The position numbers and the translations under genes were made by a program. Below, piece after piece: positions 59,566-64,000 of a stretch of 64,000 bases of DNA. How positions within the stretch are numbered: the first letter of the stretch is position 1; every line of letters starts with the position of its first letter. The notes below the pieces were generated by a model. The model made no database searches and was not told the DNA's origin. It worked only from the letters and a program-made list of their open reading frames with translations. Where the stretch lies: NCBI GenBank assembly GCA_905233625.1, contig CAJOFJ010000013.1:1-64000 (forward strand), in the 5' to 3' direction. Source of the stretch: an uncultured Bacteroidales bacterium. GTDB taxonomy: Bacteria > Bacteroidota > Bacteroidia > Bacteroidales > WCHB1-69.

Positions 59566-61224
59566 ATGAAAGCAAAAAAACTTATACTCGCACTTCTTTC
59601 AGGCATATTGCTGTGGCTCTCATGGAATCCCAACGGATTGCCATTTTTGATTTTCTTTGCCTTTGTGCCGTTACTGGTCATCAGCGATTTATTGATCGGT
59701 GAAGGACACAAACACTCCTCCGGACGGGCATTCTGCTACAGTTTGATTGCCTTCCTGATCTGGAATGTCGGCACCACCTGGTGGATTTTCAACAGCACAG
59801 GCCCCGGTGCCATTGTCACCTTCATCCTCAACAGCAGCTTCATGGCATTTGTCGTGGCCGTATGGCATTTCTGCCGCCGCAAAGGAATTCCCGAATGGCT
59901 GCAACCCATCACCCTCATCAGTTTCTGGATGTCATTCGAATTTTTGCACCTCAACTGGGACCTGACCTGGCCATGGCTGAACCTCGGCAATGTTTTCGAC
60001 AGCTGCGTCCAGTATGTCCAGTGGTACGAATTCACTGGAACTTTTGGTGGAACACTTTGGATTTTGGTATCTAACTTCCTTATTTACTATACTATACGAT
60101 TTTTCAACACCCAAAGAAAGAAGGCCATTCTTTATGGAATCATCTTTGTTTTGTGGATTGCGGTGCCTATCATTGTTTCTGTGATGATGTATCATCATTA
60201 CAAAAACAACCTCAAGCATGACAATCCTGTGGAAGCCATTATCGTTCAGCAGAATACGGAAGCTTATGAGGAGCAGTTCCGCATGTCGAACGTGGAGCAT
60301 ACCGTGCGTATTCTTGATGTGGCAGCTCCGTTAGCGACCAAAAACACCCAATTGGTTGTCACTGCGGAATCCTCCATTTCCCATACCATTTCTGCCAACG
60401 AGCTGCTCGACAAGAGCTATCCCGCCGACACCTACCTGTATTATGGCTTTACCATACTGGACTCATTGATAGCCCATCGTCCTGATCTGAATTTCATTTT
60501 AGGTTTATCCACTTTTGAAACTTTTACAGAAGAACCTGATATTGTGCACCTTAAGCGAGAAGACGGTTTATATCAGGCTGTCCACAACTCTGCCACCTGT
60601 TACAACAAATATGGGGTGACCGACCTGTATCACAAGAGCCGTCTGGTTCCTGGTGTGGAGAAAATGCCCTTCCCGAAGATTTTCTTTTTCCTGGAAGATT
60701 TAGTGATTAACCTGGGGGGACCGCGCACTTCGTTGAGTCCCGACACCGCGCAACATGCGTTCAATACCACCATCAACGATGGCACGGTCAAGGTGGGCAC
60801 GGTAATTTGCTATGAATCGGCATACGGCGAGATCTTTTCAGGCTTTGTCAAGGATGGGGCCCAGCTGATGGCGGTCATCACCAACGATGCCTGGTGGGGC
60901 GATACCCCCGGCTACAAGCAGCACTTTCTCTTCTCGCGCCTGCGGGCAGTGGAGAGCCGCCGCACCATCCTGCGAGCCTCCAACCCCGGCATCTCCGCCT
61001 TCATCGATGAGAGCGGCGACGTGCACCAGGCCACGAAATACAACACCCGGGTGGCCATCAAGCAGAATGTATACCCCAACGACTACCTCACCTTCTACAC
61101 CCTCCACGGCGACTACTTAGCCCGCATTGCAGTGGTATTTGCCGCCATCTGCCTGCTATGGACACTGCTGCTGTGGGGAATCAAGCTGTTTCACAAGAAA
61201 CAGGTTATAGAGGTTAGTGATTAG
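59566..61224 (+). CDS. lnt: Apolipoprotein N-acyltransferase
   Basis: A 552-residue inner-membrane enzyme that adds the third acyl chain to the N-terminal cysteine of lipoproteins. The N-terminal membrane part is followed by a periplasmic nitrilase-like domain. The catalytic triad can be read: Glu268 in VTAESSI, Lys357 in YHKSRLVPGVE and Cys415 in TVICYESAYGE. Other family features are TNDAWWGDTPGYKQH and RAVESRRTILRASNPGISA read in parts. It would serve the many lipoproteins in this window. It is probably co-transcribed with dsbD. Confidence 0.95.
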   Translation: MKAKKLILALLSGILLWLSWNPNGLPFLIFFAFVPLLVISDLLIGEGHKHSSGRAFCYSLIAFLIWNVGTTWWIFNSTGPGAIVTFILNSSFMAFVVAVWHFCRRKGIPEWLQPITLISFWMSFEFLHLNWDLTWPWLNLGNVFDSCVQYVQWYEFTGTFGGTLWILVSNFLIYYTIRFFNTQRKKAILYGIIFVLWIAVPIIVSVMMYHHYKNNLKHDNPVEAIIVQQNTEAYEEQFRMSNVEHTVRILDVAAPLATKNTQLVVTAESSISHTISANELLDKSYPADTYLYYGFTILDSLIAHRPDLNFILGLSTFETFTEEPDIVHLKREDGLYQAVHNSATCYNKYGVTDLYHKSRLVPGVEKMPFPKIFFFLEDLVINLGGPRTSLSPDTAQHAFNTTINDGTVKVGTVICYESAYGEIFSGFVKDGAQLMAVITNDAWWGDTPGYKQHFLFSRLRAVESRRTILRASNPGISAFIDESGDVHQATKYNTRVAIKQNVYPNDYLTFYTLHGDYLARIAVVFAAICLLWTLLLWGIKLFHKKQVIEVSD

Positions 61225-61415
61225 AATTCAAAATTCAAAATTCAAAATTCAGAATCCAATTCCCCTTCTTTTAGATTCGACGAATGAGCGAGTGCAAATT
61301 CATAGTTTACTTTGAGTATGCCGAGCGAAGAGGAGAAGAAGACGAAGTCTTCAAGGGGTGGCCGAAGGCCGGGGTAGTTTAGTTCTTAACTCTTAATTCT
61401 TAGTTCTTAATTCTT
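61225..61415. repeat. Intergenic repeats including MITE-like element copy B (61259-61378)
   Basis: After four AATTCAAAATTC-type phrases (61225-61256), the stretch 61259-61378 is the inverse of the element at 45726-45845. It starts TTCCCCTTCTTTTAGATTCG and ends GGCCGAAGGCCGGGGTAG. A TTAACTCTTAATTCTTAG-type tail (61381-61415) follows; its relatives flank the other copy at 45668-45695. There is nothing else between lnt and namZ. Confidence 0.9.
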
Positions 61416-62588
61416 ATGAAAAATTTCCTCCTCACCATCTTCCTCCTCCTCGCCACTACAATTCTGGCTTCCTCCCAAATCATCGTCGGGGCGGAGCGAA
61501 CCGATTTGTATTTCGACCAGCTGGAAGGCAAGAAAATCGCTGTTTGTGGCAACCAGTCCTCAAGAGTGGGTTCACAGCATTTGGTGGACACACTGGTGGC
61601 TTCAGGCTTCAATGTGGTGACAATTTTCTGTCCTGAGCACGGTTTCCGAGGCGATGCCGAGGCGGGCGCGCATATCAGCTCCACCGTGGATGCCAAAACC
61701 GGCATTCCCATCGTCTCCTTATATGGCAAAAACAAGAAACCCGACCTTAGTCAGAGCGATATCGATTTGATAATCTTCGACATACAAGATGTCGGCTGCC
61801 GTTTTTACACTTATATCTCTACTTTGCACTACGTGATGGAAGCCGCTGCCGAGCACCAGGTGGAAGTCATGATTCTGGATCGTCCCAACCCCAACGGCTA
61901 CTTTGTGGATGGACCTGTTTTGGACACCAATTACCGTTCGTTTGTAGGCATGCACCCCATTCCCGTGGTGCACGGCATGACCATTGGCGAGTACGGACGC
62001 ATGATCAATGGCGAAGGCTGGTTAGCCAAAGGCATCCATTGCAAGCTGCAGGTGGTGCCGATGGACAACTACGACCACAACACCCGCTATGTACTGCCCA
62101 TCGCTCCGTCTCCCAACCTGCAAACCCCCGAAGCCATCTATCTCTACCCGTCCCTCTGCCTTTTCGAGGGAACACCCATCAGCATCGGCAGGGGCACTGA
62201 CATACCGTTTCAGGTATATGGACATCCGCAGCTTACTGCTGGTGACTATTATTTCACGCCCAGACCCATCAAAGGGGTGTCGGAAAATCCGCCCCAAAAC
62301 GGACAGAAATGCCGCGGTTACAACTTAAGCGACTATGCCACAGCGAATTTACAAGGAAGCAACAGTTTCAATATACAATATCTTATTGAAGCCTATACGC
62401 ACTTCCCTGACAAAGCGAAATTCTTCAATGCCAATCTCTTTTTCGACAAATTAGCCGGCACCAACCAACTGCGCAAGGACATCATCGCGGGCAAGAGCGA
62501 GGAGGACATCCAAGCCTCATGGCAGCCGAAGTTGCAGAAATTCAAAGAGATAAGACAGCAGTATTTATTATATCCTGATTTTGAATAA
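61416..62588 (+). CDS. namZ: Exo-beta-N-acetylmuramidase NamZ (DUF1343, GH171)
   Basis: A 390-residue exported protein with signal peptide 1 to about 20. The DUF1343 fold is visible in KIAVCGNQSSRVGSQHLVDTL, IFCPEHGFRGDAEAGAHISS, YTYISTLHYVMEAAAEHQVEVMILDRPNPNG read in parts, and YPSLCLFEGTPISIGRGTD. Characterised members remove MurNAc from the non-reducing end of peptidoglycan fragments in cell-wall recycling. The stop codon overlaps the PAP2 gene start by one base (TAATG). It acts in the periplasm and fits the nearby wall genes. Confidence 0.93.
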   Translation: MKNFLLTIFLLLATTILASSQIIVGAERTDLYFDQLEGKKIAVCGNQSSRVGSQHLVDTLVASGFNVVTIFCPEHGFRGDAEAGAHISSTVDAKTGIPIVSLYGKNKKPDLSQSDIDLIIFDIQDVGCRFYTYISTLHYVMEAAAEHQVEVMILDRPNPNGYFVDGPVLDTNYRSFVGMHPIPVVHGMTIGEYGRMINGEGWLAKGIHCKLQVVPMDNYDHNTRYVLPIAPSPNLQTPEAIYLYPSLCLFEGTPISIGRGTDIPFQVYGHPQLTAGDYYFTPRPIKGVSENPPQNGQKCRGYNLSDYATANLQGSNSFNIQYLIEAYTHFPDKAKFFNANLFFDKLAGTNQLRKDIIAGKSEEDIQASWQPKLQKFKEIRQQYLLYPDFE

Positions 62589-63181
62589 TGATAGAATACC
62601 TCCTCACTCCAGACCAAAACATATTTCTGTTTCTCAACGGAATGCACAGTTCATGGGCGGATGTATTCTTCTATTGGGTCTCCAACCGCTTTATATGGAT
62701 ACCATTTTATGCTGTTTTAGCATTTTTTTTGATTAAGAAATGGCGAAAGAAATCCATTCCCATCTTCATTGCGCTGACACTTTGCATTTTCCTGACTGAC
62801 CAAAGTTGCAACCTCATCAAACATAGTGTACAGCGACCCCGTCCCAGTCACGACCCCGTGCTGAGCGAGCAGGTGCATCTGGTAGCCAAGCCCGACGGCA
62901 CGCTATACAAGGGTGGTCCGTATGGTTTTCCTTCCTCGCACGCCGCCAACTCCATGGCATTGGCTTTATGGGTCATTCTTTATCTGGGAGAAAAGCGCAA
63001 ATGGCTCATTATAGGAATGTTATGCTGGGTACTATTGTTGAGCTATAGCCGTATATATCTGGGGGTACACTACCCCAGCGACCTCCTAGTGGGCTGGATA
63101 CTGGGAGCCTGCTGGGCGCTTGTGCTTTGGAGAGGAGAACAGTGGTTTCAGAATTCAAAATTCAAAATTCAGAATTCATGA
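62588..63181 (+). CDS. PAP2-superfamily phosphatase
   Basis: A 197-residue membrane phosphatase with about five helices and the three PAP2 motifs: KHSVQRPRP (KxxxxxxRP), YGFPSSHAANSM (PSGH-like) and SRIYLGVHYPSDLLVG. It may dephosphorylate undecaprenyl diphosphate or phosphatidylglycerol phosphate on the periplasmic face; the order with namZ supports wall-lipid recycling, which is inference. Its last about 11 residues (QNSKFKIQNS region) come from an AATTCAAAATTCAGAATTC intergenic repeat, so the C-terminus is repeat-derived. Confidence 0.9.
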   Translation: MIEYLLTPDQNIFLFLNGMHSSWADVFFYWVSNRFIWIPFYAVLAFFLIKKWRKKSIPIFIALTLCIFLTDQSCNLIKHSVQRPRPSHDPVLSEQVHLVAKPDGTLYKGGPYGFPSSHAANSMALALWVILYLGEKRKWLIIGMLCWVLLLSYSRIYLGVHYPSDLLVGWILGACWALVLWRGEQWFQNSKFKIQNS

Positions 63182-63281
63182 TTTCATACGCAATATAATC
63201 GATACAGAAAAAATTTCATTTTCTGAGCAACATTTTTTCGGTTTTTACGTCTTATGAAAAGACAATTTAAAAAATTTATAG

Positions 63282-63289
63282 TATCTTTG
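63282..63289 (+). promoter_or_regulatory. -7 promoter element of terminal surface-protein gene
   Basis: TATCTTTG fits TAnnTTTG and lies 20 bases before the ATG at 63310. Further upstream, at about 63247, is the ACGTCTTATG block shared with the FISUMP gene at 13883. Confidence 0.6.
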
Positions 63290-63309
63290 CATTTTAAAAT
63301 ATAAGAAAT

Positions 63310-64000
63310 ATGCGCAGAATTCTTTTTCTAAGCCTTTTATTAACAATATTATGTTTTGCGGGAATGGCTCAACCCTGCAATCCCCAGTCCACCGCCAACG
63401 GTTCACCGTGTTCTCAACAAACACCGGCCACTCCTTTCTGTGCTGACGAAAACCCCTACGGTATAACATATCCTTCCAGTACCAACAGTCCGAATTCCTC
63501 TCCTTTCACGGGAAGCAATCAAGTGAACTGTTGTTACACGACACCCAATCCCGCATGGTATTATTTTCAGATTGACCAAGCAGGCTCACTGACCATTCAC
63601 ATAGAGCAACATAGTTTATCAGGCGGAACCCTGGATGTGGATTTTGTGTGTTGGGGGCCATTCACCGCCGCCAGCCAGGCCGATTTCACCAACAGTCTGT
63701 GTTGCGGCCAATACAATGTCAATGACAATACCGTTGTGGATTGTAGTTATAGCTCAAGTTGGACAGAAGATTGCGTGCTTGGCAATGTTCAAGCCGGCCA
63801 ATGGTATCTATTATTATTGACAAACTATAGCAACCAGCCTGGCACCATCAATTTCAATGCCACAACAAGTTCTACTGCCACTACCAACTGTGATCTGCTG
63901 AACTCCGGCGACTCCAACTCCCCCATTTGTGAGGGACAGACCTTGGAATTGTATGTTACAGCTCCTGTAAGCGGTGCAACCTACAACTGGACTGGCCCCA
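63310..64000 (+). CDS. Large secreted surface protein, 5' part
   Basis: The frame starts at an ATG with signal peptide MRRILFLSLLLTILCFAGMAQ (read in parts) and stays open to the end of the window, at least 230 codons. The mature part is rich in Asn, Ser, Thr and Cys (VNCCYTTPNPAWYYFQI, DVDFVCWGPF, QYNVNDNTVVDCSYSSSWTEDC read in parts). Near the end CEGQTLELYVTAPVSGATYNWTGP, read in parts, is typical of the Ig-like/PKD-like repeats of adhesins and gliding-motility-associated T9SS cargo. The C-terminal sorting domain would lie outside the window. Confidence 0.8.
   Translation, partial: MRRILFLSLLLTILCFAGMAQPCNPQSTANGSPCSQQTPATPFCADENPYGITYPSSTNSPNSSPFTGSNQVNCCYTTPNPAWYYFQIDQAGSLTIHIEQHSLSGGTLDVDFVCWGPFTAASQADFTNSLCCGQYNVNDNTVVDCSYSSSWTEDCVLGNVQAGQWYLLLLTNYSNQPGTINFNATTSSTATTNCDLLNSGDSNSPICEGQTLELYVTAPVSGATYNWTGP

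Overview
The window looks like a chromosomal segment of a member of the Bacteroidota, most likely an uncultured Bacteroidales. Supporting signs are the TAnnTTTG -7 promoter element in front of most transcription units, gldF/gldG, a type IX secretion C-terminal domain on a C10 protease, a GH92 mannosidase, PCMD and DUF1343/NamZ proteins, several Fibrobacter-succinogenes-major-paralogous-domain (FISUMP) lipoproteins, and almost no Shine-Dalgarno sequences. No rRNA, tRNA, CRISPR array, intact insertion sequence or prophage was seen.

Layout. 1-6.9 kb: repetitive surface lipoprotein, DUF819 membrane protein, AraC regulator, PCMD secreted protein, and an SDR reductase with a zinc-ribbon tail. 6.9-11.2 kb: accessory patch with a C10-protease fragment, a DUF4143 ATPase with an inverted-repeat promoter, a decayed adenine methyltransferase, a DUF3791-like pair, and a RelB-like antitoxin translationally coupled to a full C10 protease. 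11.5-14.7 kb: GT4 glycosyltransferase, esterase and a FISUMP lipoprotein. 14.7-20 kb: lysine-to-butyrate fermentation genes (CoA-transferase alpha, kal, kce, acyl-CoA dehydrogenase, etfB, etfA); the aminomutase, kdd and CoA-transferase beta genes are absent from this window. 20-23 kb: two flavoprotein oxidoreductases whose C-termini run into interspersed repeats. 23-28.4 kb: duplicated FISUMP-plus-repeat module, a truncated DUF5618 gene, a lipoprotein, a putative outer-membrane HExxH protein and a FISUMP remnant. 28.4-38.8 kb: recQ, GH92 mannosidase, a secreted unknown, gldF, gldG and a P-loop protein that may be KamB-like. 39-47 kb: rfbA, SufT-like protein, peptide-binding lipoprotein, holB, OstA-like/MORN pair and a second DUF819 protein. 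47-56 kb: murD followed by envelope and secreted proteins (thioredoxin-like, TPR-like, transglutaminase-like, CAP, WG-repeat, tandem CAP, CPBP protease, membrane proteins). 56-64 kb: ATPase, dsbD, lnt, namZ, PAP2 phosphatase and the start of a large surface protein.

Two themes stand out. First, metabolism and envelope biogenesis: the butenoyl/butyryl-CoA steps of lysine fermentation sit on an Etf/acyl-CoA dehydrogenase module, while murD, lnt, dsbD, namZ, PAP2, OstA-like and GldFG act in the cell envelope. Second, the intergenic space is full of small interspersed repeats (palindromes, octamer and roughly 77-bp tandem arrays, a roughly 120-bp MITE-like element with short derivatives). These fill spacers inside operons, truncate a gene and supply the last residues of at least three proteins.
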